Origin: Cryptomeria japonica
Lineage: Eukaryota; Streptophyta; Pinopsida; Cupressales; Cupressaceae
Reading direction: 5' to 3'
NCBI RefSeq assembly: GCF_030272615.1
Contig: NC_081415.1
Location: 191,548,270-191,612,269 of the forward strand
Length of the DNA stretch: 64,000 bases
Part shown: positions 10,711 to 21,083 of the stretch, one piece after another
Numbering within the stretch: position 1 is the stretch's first letter
How the letters are laid out: each line of letters opens with the position of its first letter
Position numbers and translations under genes: made by a program
The notes under the pieces: model-generated
Database searches by the model: none
What the model saw: the letters and a program-made list of their open reading frames with translations, nothing else
What the model was told of the DNA's origin: nothing

Positions 10711-11634
10711 TGTTGGAAATTTACACTCATTTGATTGGTTTCATATGTTGCCATTGATGGAAACATGTTTTGGTTTCATTCTTTGGTTTGGTTCTTCACC
10801 GACAGACACTTCACCAGCACCGATAGGTATCTTCACTAGTAGGAAGGACTCTATGGGTACCGACATTGGAGGTTAACATGACTTACAAAAATGGTACCGG
10901 TATAGGAGGTCAACATCATTGGAATATTTGGAAATCAATAGTTCATTTTGATATTTATATATATATGTTATGAGCCAACATGTATATTCATTTTTTTAAT
11001 TATCTATGTAAGCTGACATGAGTCATGAAGGATTGTAAGGGTATATAGGTCAGTTGATTAGATCATTTTGTGATATGGAACGATATGATGATATGATTGT
11101 AGTGATGGATATGATTGTAATGATTGTAATGAAAGGAATGTTGTGAGTAATGCAAAGATCATGTAAGAGGTTATTCTGGTAAGGGTTTAGGGTTTTAGAA
11201 TCGGAATAGTCAGAGCTTGAACCAAAACTCAATTAGGCATAGAAGATGCATTAAATGAGTTCATTCTTATGTTTTGTTGTTCAAAGTGACTGTAGTCAGT
11301 GAGAATATTTTGTGATGAGCAATATTCTCTAAGTTGTAAGCCTTCCTGCATGTGCAAGCCCCCATATTATGTAATATCTTTTCATATGGCCAATGGATTG
11401 ATATTGTGGGTCACAAATCCCACCGTAGTTTTTCCTTTTTGAGTTTTTCCATGTATAATTCTTTGTTTTATGGTATTTATTTGTGTGATTGGCTTATTGA
11501 TTGATTTACTTCTTTTAATTATATATGTACTGGTTTATCGATTGGTGAATGCATGTTATAATAAGGTTAAAATTAAACATTTCAGCAAAACACTAATTCC
11601 CCCCCTCTTAGTGTTCTTGGATTCCAACACATTA
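10706..11634 (+). mobile_element. Solo LTR (10711-11629) with perfect 5-bp target duplication
   Basis: The LTR runs TGTTGGAAAT...GATTCCAACA (919 bp) with a TGTTGG/CCAACA terminal inverted repeat. catta occurs at 10706-10710 and again at 11630-11634. It holds the block seen in the other copia-type LTRs here: CCCACCGTAGTTTTTCC near 11420, then a pyrimidine run CCCCCCCTCTTAGTG just before the end (11599-11613). No PBS or PPT adjoins it, so LTR-LTR recombination has removed the internal region. Orientation is taken from the internal signature. Confidence 0.85.
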
Positions 11635-12160
11635 TGTGATGGATGTGCAACTGATTTCTATGTATCAAGATTGTATAATGTATTCATGATGACATTGTAA
11701 ATATGAGAAGATTAAGTACTTGTATCATGATCTCTTTTGTAATAGGATGTTATGAAGTATAGACTATGATCTCTTTTGTGCATTATGTATACGATTGAGA
11801 TCTTATGATGGATTAATAAATTGGGTTTTTGGATTATGTTAATTATTGTTATATCACATTATTCTTATTTGGTTTTATGGCATGAGTTTCTAATTAGAAA
11901 GTAGATCAGTATTTGCTGATATAATCTTGCATATGTGAATGGTTAGATATGAAAATAGGAACATTTGAGTTGGAGCTCTAAAATGGACTTAGATAGTTGA
12001 AGGGGTTATAAGAATATGCTTTGCTAGTTCATAATCTCATGATAAGAAAGAAATGAGTAGATCTTAAAAGGAATGTATGTTATTGTTTTTATGATATGGA
12101 TATGTTATTAAGATGTTTCTAGTAAGTAGTGACGAACTAAGAAACCCTAGGGAATCGATG
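11635..12160. other. Unassigned AT-rich DNA
   Basis: No frame, structural RNA or element boundary could be recognised. Confidence 0.5.
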
Positions 12161-13435
12161 TGTAGACACCTAAAATTAATTAAATTAATATTTAATTAAT
12201 TTAAGTGTCTCCCCATAATTAATTAATTTAATTGTGAGTCCATTTCTTCTTAAAATTAATTAAATCAAATTTAATTAGTTTTATCACTATAGTCCAATAG
12301 TTAATTTACGAAAAAATTAATTATTCTACCATTTTGCTAAAGTCATCTCAATCATTAATTCCTCTAAATTACTCTTAGTTAATTAATTCTAATTAATTAA
12401 CTTAAATCATGTGATTCCTACAAATCACTTACTCTAATCTTCATTTATCCTAATTAATTTTTCTTTAATCATATCACTTACTCTAATCTTTATTTAGCCA
12501 AATTAATTCTTCCTTAATTATACTTATCATTATTCCTCAATTTTAAAATCCTCCACTCATTATCTCTCCTCATGTCACATCCTCCTAACTTCCCCACTTG
12601 CACTTCTAATCCCTCATTAACCCGCCTAATCAATATCCTTAATCATTTGCACATCCCTAATCACCTTGATTAGGGATTGGTCAGCTCTTGGCCATAAATG
12701 GCCTTCCCATCTTATCCTCCAACCTTTAATGCTACCCACTTTGATCCTTTCAAGGAAATTAAAATTCTTTGAATCTCCCCATGCATCCTCTTCCCAAGGA
12801 ATTTTTTATTCTTTCTGTCATTTAGTCTTCCCACACATCCTCTATTTTGGAATTTTTAATTCCTTATCCCTCCTCCCAAGGAATTTTATATTCATTTTCT
12901 CTTCCCAATGTACTTGGGATCTCTTCTCCATGTACCTTGAGAGGTGTGGAGATAGGAAATGCCTTTATGGTATATCTCTTGGATCCTACACCTTGTCCTC
13001 TCAATTCTCTCTCCCATTTTATTTCAATCCTATCTCTCCATCTCAAAATCAATCTTGGCACTCCATTTTGGCCCTCTCCAATCTATAAATTGGAGTCTCT
13101 TATCATCACAAATCATCCACTTTCATCATATCCTTATGCTATGTATTCCATCCCTTCATCCACTTTCATCATATTATTATACTATCCATTTCATCCCTTC
13201 ATCCACTTCTCATCTAATCTTATGCTATACATTTGAGATCCAAAATCATCCATCACACCCTCATAATTCCAAAATCTTGACGCATCCATCTCATCCATAT
13301 TCATCATTCAATCCAATCATTCTTGTTGTGTAGTGGAGAGCAACCCACAATCCACCTAAAAGGAGAAAATCAAGTGGAGCATGTGGGTGCACTCTACTTC
13401 ATCTAGCTCAATCGGAGGAAGAGTAGAAAATAAGG
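12161..13435 (+). repeat. LTR-like region, gypsy type, plus strand (end uncertain)
   Basis: It begins TGTAGACACC at 12161. An AT-rich U3-like part follows (12170-12560), including the 28-base block shared in inverted form with 10099-10126. A plausible TATA box, CCAATCTATAAATTGG, lies at about 13078-13093, with pyrimidine-rich sequence before it. The overlapping frames at 12666-13333 come from this CT-rich composition. I cannot place the 3' end, and no PBS or PPT is certain. Confidence 0.4.
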
Positions 13436-13785
13436 TATAATTGATCAATTTAGTTGTTTAAATGATTTATTGGTGTTTTTATGTGGTTTGTGCAATTAAT
13501 TATTAACCTTAGATTTCCCTATCCTCATGATGTATGAATGAAAATTAGTAACAAGATGTTAGATGTTATGTTATCATTAATTTTGCTTGTGTTATATGTT
13601 GCTATGATTATGTTCATGATGTTTTATGTGATCTTGTAGATAGTTAATGATGCATTTGATATGTACATGGTAGTTGATCTTAGTTGCATATGTTCATTTT
13701 GTAGATGATTTAAATAATAATAATTTTGTTTCCAGTTAGAATATGTTTATTTCTCTAGGGTATTTTGGCAGGCATTACAGGGGTG
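13436..13785. other. Unassigned DNA flanking copia F
   Basis: AT-rich, no frames. It may continue the element that copia F entered, since the sequence resumes at 51844 after removal of F and one ttggt copy. Confidence 0.4.
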
Positions 13786-13790
13786 TTGGT

Positions 13791-15114
13791 TGTTGGAAAG
13801 AATGTAGAAAACTGAGAGGGGGGTGAATCAGTTTGCACAAAAACCATTGCAACTTAAACCACAAATCAGATCAGATAATTGACAGATAAAGAATGAAACA
13901 ACACCACATCAACAACACACATAACATCAAGATTTTTGATGTGGAAAGCCTAGTTAAGGGGAAAAACATGGTGGGAACCTATCCACAAGGAGATAATATC
14001 CTGGTAGGAGTAAATGAAATATTACAATGGGGAATGCACATGCATTCAGGCACACTGATCAAATAAGAAACCCAAAAACGCTACAACCTTTAGCGGATAA
14101 CAATCCAGATCACATGAACTGTGAAAATAGCATCTCCATATGCTTGAGTATAGTTCTAGTTAAGCATATTGTCTACTCTGCAACACTTATCTTCTCTCCT
14201 TCATACATCTGAAAGTTCAAATCACTTGTTCGCACATATAACTCAATCATACAAACTCTCAAATATTGCAGACATACATCTTACATGATTATTACATTTA
14301 TTTATACAAACCCTCAACCTATATTTCAAGGTTGGTCAAACCCTTAAAACAAATTATAAAATAATAACCTCACACACTACAATAATACATGTGAACCAAA
14401 ACAATGTTGGCTAAGACATAGTCTAGACCCAAATCAATACCACAAACATGCAACACCCCCCAACAATTACGGTTTGATCATCCACAAATCACTACAACCA
14501 CCAAGAATGTCTCACAACATGAAGAGCACCACTGATAAAGAAAATAATCAATAACGTGCACAATAATCAACATGGACCACTAATATGTATAGAAAATGAT
14601 CTAGAGATATTCACAAGCAACATAAATTGCAGCACAATAATCGCAACAACTCAAATCACCAGAATCATCATCATTTCTCTATTGGATCTCAAGAACATCA
14701 TCATAATTGACTGTCAACTTGAAAGATTCACTTGTGGATTTCTAAATCATGAATTGGTCAAACTGAGGACACATATCAACATCCAGAACACATCCCACAC
14801 ATATGAAACTAAATATAAAGCAATTCTAGAGCAATATGGAGCACAAACCAAAATATTGAATAACACAAACAATTGAATAACATCCTCAATACTGGATCTC
14901 GTAACCTGATCAAAACATCATGTGAATCTTTGCAAATAGGAATGAACCATCTACAAACAACATACTAGAAACCCTTTAAACGGCAGCAGCTCATCTCCAA
15001 CACACATGTTAAACCAACCCATTCAATCAAACCACAACACTAGAATACACAAAAGAATATGTTGACATCAATGACAATACATCATTCCAACAATCTTCTC
15101 AACAAAATCCAAAA
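13791..15114 (-). repeat. 3' LTR of copia F
   Basis: It aligns with 50450-51838 along its length, for example GAGAGGGGGGTGAATCA near 13817 against the same motif near 50473, and CATCATTCCAACAAT near the other end. It starts TGTTGG at 13791. The other end has decayed from CCAACA to CCAAAA. A pyrimidine run, CCCCCTTTT (PPT on the minus strand), follows at 15118-15126. Confidence 0.88.
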
Positions 15115-15183
15115 ATGTCCCCCTTTTGCATTGAAGGCAACATATAAATGTGAAAAACAATTAATGCAAAGAAAGAAATCAAC

Positions 15184-15946
15184 TGATGTAGGAGCATCCT
15201 CGGTTCTTGGCAATCTTGCATCAACCAAAAATATTTCCTTTCTAGTTTGTTTCCTGTTTTGTAGTTTCAACATTTCTTTTTGCATTTTCTTGCATTGGCT
15301 CACCGAATCTTGCAGAGATAGTTTTTGCTTGAGGACATGATCATCTTCCTTATTCCTAAACCATGGAGCATTTGGATCATTTTCTGGCAATTTATTGCTT
15401 TCGAATTCCGAGACGGTTTTTGGCCATGGAATTGCTTGGAGCTATTTTCTATTGGTTAATCTTGCGGATCCTTTCCATAGCTTGCAAAGCTTCAGTTCAT
15501 TGATTTCAATGTTCCTTGGTGTGTGGACGACCTCCCTTTGATCTGCACTTCTTCCTTTGGATTTTCTAAAGGAATATCTTTAGCAAAGGTTGACCTATTG
15601 TTTTACATGTTTGATCTTGTTCTTTCCCTCTTGGGCTGACTAGATCCCTCTGACCATATAAATCAATGTAATTAAGCATCATAATTTAGTTAAGAAGAAT
15701 ATAAAAGATATATCTTAAGAATTAGAGGTTTGGAGCTGAACAATTATGTAATTGAGCATGTATGCAATAGGTTGGTGAGCTGAAGCTTGTATTTTGGATT
15801 ACTGGTTATTTGTAATTAGTTTTCATGATCTAATTCATTAAGTTTTGCATTGCCTCCATCATAACCTCTTATTTTCATTGTGTTTACTCTTGCTACCCAG
15901 TCTGGATTGATCCTTTTGAGGTCCCTCCTAATCGATGACTGCACCA
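15184..15946 (+). repeat. 5' LTR of gypsy B (763 bp)
   Basis: It starts TGATGTAGGAGCATCC and ends ...GACTGCACCA, and matches 44633-45401 throughout (for example TTGGCAATCTT, then CATCAACCAAAAA). The exact start is fixed by the tcaac duplication. Confidence 0.9.
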
Positions 15947-15948
15947 AG

Positions 15949-15960
15949 TGGTATCAGAGC
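15949..15960 (+). other. Primer-binding site of gypsy B
   Basis: TGGTATCAGAGC is a perfect 12-base match to the initiator tRNA-Met site, two bases after the LTR end. Confidence 0.93.
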
Positions 15961-16055
15961 GAGATTTTGTTCTAGAGACTACATTGTCCTGAGAGCTTTT
16001 TTGTGGGGTGGCAAACTGTGGATCTGATCTACAGCTATAGTGGACTGGCATGAAG

Positions 16056-16076
16056 ATGGTGCGAAGAGGAAATAGG
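16056..16076 (+). pseudogene. First codons of gypsy B Gag, cut off by element D
   Basis: ATG at 16056 gives MVRRGNR. After excising D with one atagg copy, the frame continues at 32552 as NGGAHGHVDLFVMEML. This shows D entered codon 7 of Gag and fixes the start, about 100 bp after the PBS. Confidence 0.75.
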
Positions 16077-17283
16077 TATTGACATTTTGGTGCATTTTGC
16101 ATGACTGGTGAATGATATGGTTGTCATTTTTGGCAACATCATCTCCCAAGTTCTCATAGTCTATTGGCAATAAGTAGACTGGTATATTGAGGTTAACCGG
16201 CTAAGAAACAAGCAAACAGGGTAAACAAGGAGCAGACCAGCACAGAAGAGGACAACCGACTAAGTAGAGAATAGATCAAGATACAAGAGGTAATTGGTTA
16301 GGTAGATTTTGATCGGTACACAGGTAGAGCCTGTAACCAACAAACTCGTAACATTTAGTTAACATTTAGTTAAACTAGCAGTCTTCTCAAGTCAACCGGC
16401 AGACTTATTGGCTTGATAGACTGTCTTGATAGAGATTCCTGCAGTGATTTTAGGAGAGTGATTTAAGGCATGATAATAGAATTTTGAATAGGATGTTTTG
16501 GAGGGAAAGTTGGCAAAAGATTGGAAGAACAATAAGTTCACATAATTTCTTTTTGAAAGAAGTTGTTGCTCATGCAAAGAGTATGGTGAGAAAGTGTGAA
16601 TATAGGGGGAGCAAGCATAGAATAGAGAGAAAAAGATCAGAGGACCGGTATAAGTATAGAGCCAAAGGATAGAGAACCAACAAAGTGCGAAGCTGAATGT
16701 ATAAGCAGGAAATTGATGGTGTGTAGAGAAGATACAACCAGTGCAGTTAGAGATTGTTTTTATAGTGCGATATGATCAAGCTATCGATAGCTACTCTAGC
16801 AGATCATCCTTCTATTGCTTTCTAACCATTGCAACCAAAATATCTTTTTAGGGTTGACTCTAACAGGTCCCATTGTAAAAATCCCCTAATAGGGTGTCAT
16901 CTTAATTGATGATCTTAAGACCTTTAACAAGGCTACCTCTAACAGGGTAAAGGCACTGACAAGCCTTAGACAAAATCCCTTGATCGGGTGACACCTTATA
17001 GTGTCTTTGTAGTATCCTAATAGGGATGGCTTCTTACCAGGCATACTCCATAAGAGTACAAATTTTGTGAGTTCCTACTCACACAATGGTTTTCTCCCAT
17101 TTGGGTTTCCACAAGATAAATCTTGGTGTCACTATGTATCTTTTCATGCATGCATAATCTTCTACAATAAATATTTACATTGATGAATGATAAGTTAGTA
17201 CAAATTTGAGTTAACTGCTTTAATTGGTTAAAACTGGTAGTGTTGATTCACCCCTCCCCTCTTAGCACCGGTTGGGACTAACA
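16077..17283 (+). repeat. 5' LTR of element D (1207 bp)
   Basis: It begins TATTGACATTTTGGTGC (the TG has become TA; the other copy has TGTTGGCATTCTGGTGC) and ends ...GGGACTAACA. Hairpins lie at 16865-17060, for example TACTC-CATAA-GAGTA at 17044-17058, followed by the TTTTCTCCCATTTGGGTTTCC block near 17091 and GATTCACCCCTCCCCTC near 17244. Promoter-type sequence is not obvious. Confidence 0.92.
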
Positions 17284-17285
17284 GT

Positions 17286-17297
17286 TGGTATCAAAGT
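17286..17297 (+). other. Primer-binding site of element D
   Basis: TGGTATCAAAGT follows two bases after the LTR end. It matches 10 of 12 bases of the iMet site. Confidence 0.8.
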
Positions 17298-17341
17298 CAT
17301 ATTCCTCTGAAGTGAAGCTTGACAACTAGAGGATAAAGATC

Positions 17342-18722
17342 ATGGAAGAATACTGGTATCAGAAGCAGATTGATGAAGCAAATGAAACCACTGCTCAGCT
17401 GAAAGAGAGACTAAGAAAATCTCTTGCAAAAAGGAAGGAATTATCTCAATAGCTAAATGAGAGTCGGGACATCATAGATCAACTCTCTGAACAGAGTGGA
17501 TCTGAAGAAGCAGTCTCAGAACTCATGGAAAAGAACAAGAAACTGACCAAAGAAGTCACACATCTCAAAAGAGAACATGAAGGCCAGGCCCTGAGAATGA
17601 CTAAGATATTGGAAGCCAACATAAGTGTTGATGAAAGAAAGAGGGAGGTAGAAGAAGATCTGTATAAAGTTGAAAGAGCCAGGCAGCTTTCTTAAGATGC
17701 CCTGAGAGAAAATGATGCAATCATGATTGGGAAAGATGAAGAAATCCAAATTCTCACTCAGGAGAATGAATATATATATAAGCATCTACATGACAACACT
17801 CAAGAAAAGGAAAAGATGATGAAAGAGATTGAACAACTCAAGAGTGAGTTGAAAACTAAAAATGAGAGAAATGAAAAGTTGAAGAAATTCAATGAAATCT
17901 CTGAGAAGGTAGATAAATAGTTGAAGGCTTAGAGAAGAACAAAGGAAAAAGCTAGTCTTGGTTACCCTAGTACAGCTCCTATGAAAACTAGAGATTCATC
18001 TAAATCCAAAAAGATGAAGGATGAAAAAAGGAACCATTTAGAAGTGAAAGGTATAAAGTTTTCCAAATCCTCTTGTAATAATTGTGGCAAATCGGGTCAT
18101 AAGACTAATGAGTGTAGAAATAAACCGGTTTGTCAAAAGAAAATTTTTCACTTTTGATGGTTACTGCCATAATTGTCATAAGTATGGCCACACTGCTTAT
18201 GAGTGTAGATCTCAATCTAGCAGTATGTCAAATAGAAAAAGATTTAATGGACATTGCTTCACAAGCAATAATTTTGGAAACAAATCTAAAGAATGTAGAT
18301 TCAAGTCAAATGTATCAAGATCACCGTTCAAACCGATCAGTCCTAACAAAAGGAGTAATCAGTTCAATGCCACTTGTTCCATGTGTGGTAATTTTTGTCA
18401 TGTTGCAGAAAATTATAGAATGAGAATGGGCCAGATAAATAATTCAGGACCATGGAGGACAACTGGTATGGCATGTTTCAACTACCATAAGATCAGTCAC
18501 TTAGCCAGAGAGTGCATGAACCAATCCTACAACTAGTCTGAAGATAAGAACTGGTTTAACAACAAGATAGAGAAAAATGACTTGAAAGGAAAGAAAAAAA
18601 TTGAAGAAGTGAGAAATGAAATGAAAAAAACATGGATCAAGAAGGAACAAAGGAAAGAAGAAGAACGTCATTCTAAAACCAAGTCATCATCCATTGGTGA
18701 TGACGGTTCCTCTTCTAACTAG
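17342..18722 (+). pseudogene. Element D Gag-like protein with coiled coil and about five CCHC knuckles
   Basis: ATG at 17342 gives MEEYWYQKQIDEANETT..., and the path ends at TAG 18720-18722. Roughly the first 220 codons are charged and heptad-like (Lys, Glu, Leu rich), a probable coiled coil. The C-terminal part holds knuckle-like motifs in order: CNNCGKSGHKTNEC (18076), CHNCHKYGHTAYEC (18168), then decayed versions at about 18258 (CFTSNNFGNKSKEC), 18379 (CSMCGNFCHVAENY) and 18474 (CFNYHKISHLAREC). There are in-frame stops near 17450, 17692 and 17918, and a frame change near 18150 between knuckles 1 and 2. Typical copia Gag has one knuckle, so five is unusual. It presumably binds the element RNA and forms the particle. 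The assignment rests on knuckles and position only. Confidence 0.7.
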
Positions 18723-19179
18723 GAATACTGATGCCCAGGGGGAGCACATATGGTAAGATTAATCTTGAATCCCCTTAACCAGATTTAAGGATATCTCTAT
18801 CTGCATAATTGTGATGCATAAAATCTAGTCTAAAAGTTCTTGGTTGAAGAATGTCTTGTGAGTTAATTGTTTGTGTATCGATATCGGTAACAAACAACCG
18901 GTAAAGGCAAATCGGTTTACTTTAAGTTGCAAATTTTCAAAACTAACCATTGTATCATACCGCCGATAAATCTCAATGAATAAATAAGGAAATGTCAACA
19001 CATTTTTCATTTATCCTATTTTGTTGTGAAATCTCTCGAGCTCCTATGCAATCAAAGGTGATTTGAATCTTGCTAAGAAATTTTTGTTCGGAAAGTTCAA
19101 GTAGAGAGATAATGGTGTTTGGTATTTCTAAGGAGAAGGTATTCAACTTTTTCTAAGAAAAGTTTATTTGAAGGTCATC
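18723..19179 (+). other. Spacer between the two ORFs of element D
   Basis: No protein of note on either strand. It contains a purine run, CCAGGGGGAGCACAT, at 18734, and pieces such as accggtaaaggcaaatcgg typical of the surrounding LTR DNA. It may be an untranslated leader for the second ORF. Confidence 0.45.
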
Positions 19180-19570
19180 ATGGCAGCACCGATATCGACT
19201 CCTATGTTGGTTGAAGCTATCAAACAACCCCAACCCGAGTTCAAGATGTATTTGATGAAAGCCAATGAGATTGACATGATCGGTGCCTTATCATCTATTC
19301 CCTCTAGTGTATTGTTGGTTGAAGACATTCTCTCCTACATTCACTGCAAGCTCGAAGAACTTAGAGACAAGTTAATTCAAAATGAGTTTAAAGGGTTTTG
19401 TGTTAATGATCAATTGAAGGTAGAATTTCTAACTCTGAAGACCAAGGGTTTGGAAAATGTTGTTGATTTTCCTAATCAATTTCATGACGACTGTGTTAGG
19501 TCTGTACTGAGCAAATCTCATGATCAATTTTTGTGGCTAGAATCTCAAGCACTGATCAAGATTACATAGG
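19180..19570 (+). pseudogene. Element D second ORF, N-terminal part, unknown function
   Basis: ATG at 19180 gives MAAPISTPMLVEAIKQPQPE..., open for 129 codons to TAG 19567-19569, just before copia E begins at 19573. I do not recognise the domain. It is a mostly helical-looking, soluble sequence with no transmembrane segment and no cysteine motif. It probably continued into the reading path that resumes at about 28390, so the pre-insertion protein would have been about 1,000 residues. It could be an extra structural ORF of a non-autonomous retrotransposon or a captured plant gene fragment; the sequence alone does not decide. Confidence 0.55.
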
Positions 19571-19572
19571 AG

Positions 19573-21012
19573 TATTGGAATTTTGAGTTTATTGTAATTT
19601 TACATAGAGATTGCATTAATGATATGTTGTCATTGATGTCAATTGAACCAATAAAAGGTATTCATGTTATTGCTGATATTGTTATTTTTTATATTGGCTA
19701 GTAACTGGTAAGAAGAGAGTTGTAGAAGATGTTGTAACCGATATGTAAAGTTTGTGAGTTGAACCGTTGAACCAGTGTAAAGGGTCAAACCTTACTATGT
19801 AATGTAATCGGTAAACCCTATCAGTTGTTAAACCCTAACTGATCAATTTTTTTGGTTTATTATCTAATGAGCGGTAATCATGAAGACACATGTGATCATT
19901 GTATGAGGATAAATTCAAATTGGTTTGGTGTGTTTGCTTATTGTTTAGGGAAGGAGCAAAGGACTGCATTTAATGCATAATGTGTGATGACTTACAAAGT
20001 CCAATGGAGCAGTGATCATGGAGCAGTTGGAATTATCTTAAAGAATGTGAAGAGATTGTCATGATTTCTAACAGTCAAGATTGAACCGACTTGTTTGTAA
20101 TCTTAATTATGAGAATTAGGTTTTTGTTGTGTTACCGACCTAATTGATTTGTATTTAAGGTCGATAAAGTTGTTTGTAAAGGTTGTTGGCAAGATTGGTA
20201 GAAAACCTATTGAGTGAGTGATTGCCCAACCAATGAATGGATCTGCACTTTGAGTGAAGGTAAAATGAAGCTTACAAGGATCTGATCAAGCAAATGTAGT
20301 GCTACTTAGACAGATCAATAAAACCTGTTGTTTTCTAACAATTATAGCAAAAGTAAAATCCCTTAACCGGGTAAGCTCTAACAAGCTTGGTTACTCATTA
20401 AATCCTCTAACAAGGTGGTCCATTAGCTTGGATTCTTAAATCCTCTAGCGAGGTTACTCCTAACAGGGTATTGTGCTTCTAACAAGGCATATTTGTAAAT
20501 CCCTTAACCAGGTAATTCCTAACTGGAATTAGTTCTTAATAGGACTTATTGTAAAGCTCTAACAGGCTTTGGCTCCTAACATGGCAAAATTCAAAAGAGT
20601 TCAGATAGCTATCCTTGTGATTCCCATATCACCATGGTTTTTACCTATTTGGGTTTTCCATGTATAAAAATTTGTGTCAAGTGGTGAATGCTTTTGTGGC
20701 TGTGATCTTATTTGTTGATTTGGTTAACTTCTGATAAGGCATGTTAAGTAGAAGCATTGAGAGATGGATATGTTGAGTTAAGATTAAGCATTTTTTATGT
20801 TTACAAGATTGAAGGTGTTTACTATTAAAAATTGTCATAACAATTAGACCAGTTAATGTCAAGTAATCCTAAGAATATTGATCTTGACTAAGATATGTTT
20901 ACTTTGTTTGACTAAGTTTGAGCTTGGGAACTTTGTATCAATTTTTCCATATATTGATTCACGCCCCCCTCTCAGTATTCTACCAGATATGTATTCTTTC
21001 ATCATACCATCA
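19573..21012 (+). repeat. 5' LTR of copia E (1440 bp)
   Basis: It aligns with 27032-28345, and the PBS follows. It holds the clearest hairpin array in the window (20345-20600): AAGCT-CTAACA-AGCTT at 20373-20388 and AATTCC-TAACT-GGAATT at 20514-20530. It ends GATTCACGCCCCCCTCTC...CCATCA. Confidence 0.92.
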
Positions 21013-21014
21013 AT

Positions 21015-21026
21015 TGGTATTAGAGC
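21015..21026 (+). other. Primer-binding site of copia E
   Basis: TGGTATTAGAGC matches 11 of 12 bases of the iMet site, two bases after the LTR. Confidence 0.88.
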
Positions 21027-21083
21027 TATCTAGGTTCTCTTAATCTAAAAGCCTAACAAATTTAGGAAAAGATCTTGTAGATC

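Noticed and set aside
12666-13333. Overlapping plus-strand frames of 120-140 codons
   Set aside because: All three plus frames are open at once in a CT-rich stretch with Ser/Pro/Leu-rich products, so it is compositional.
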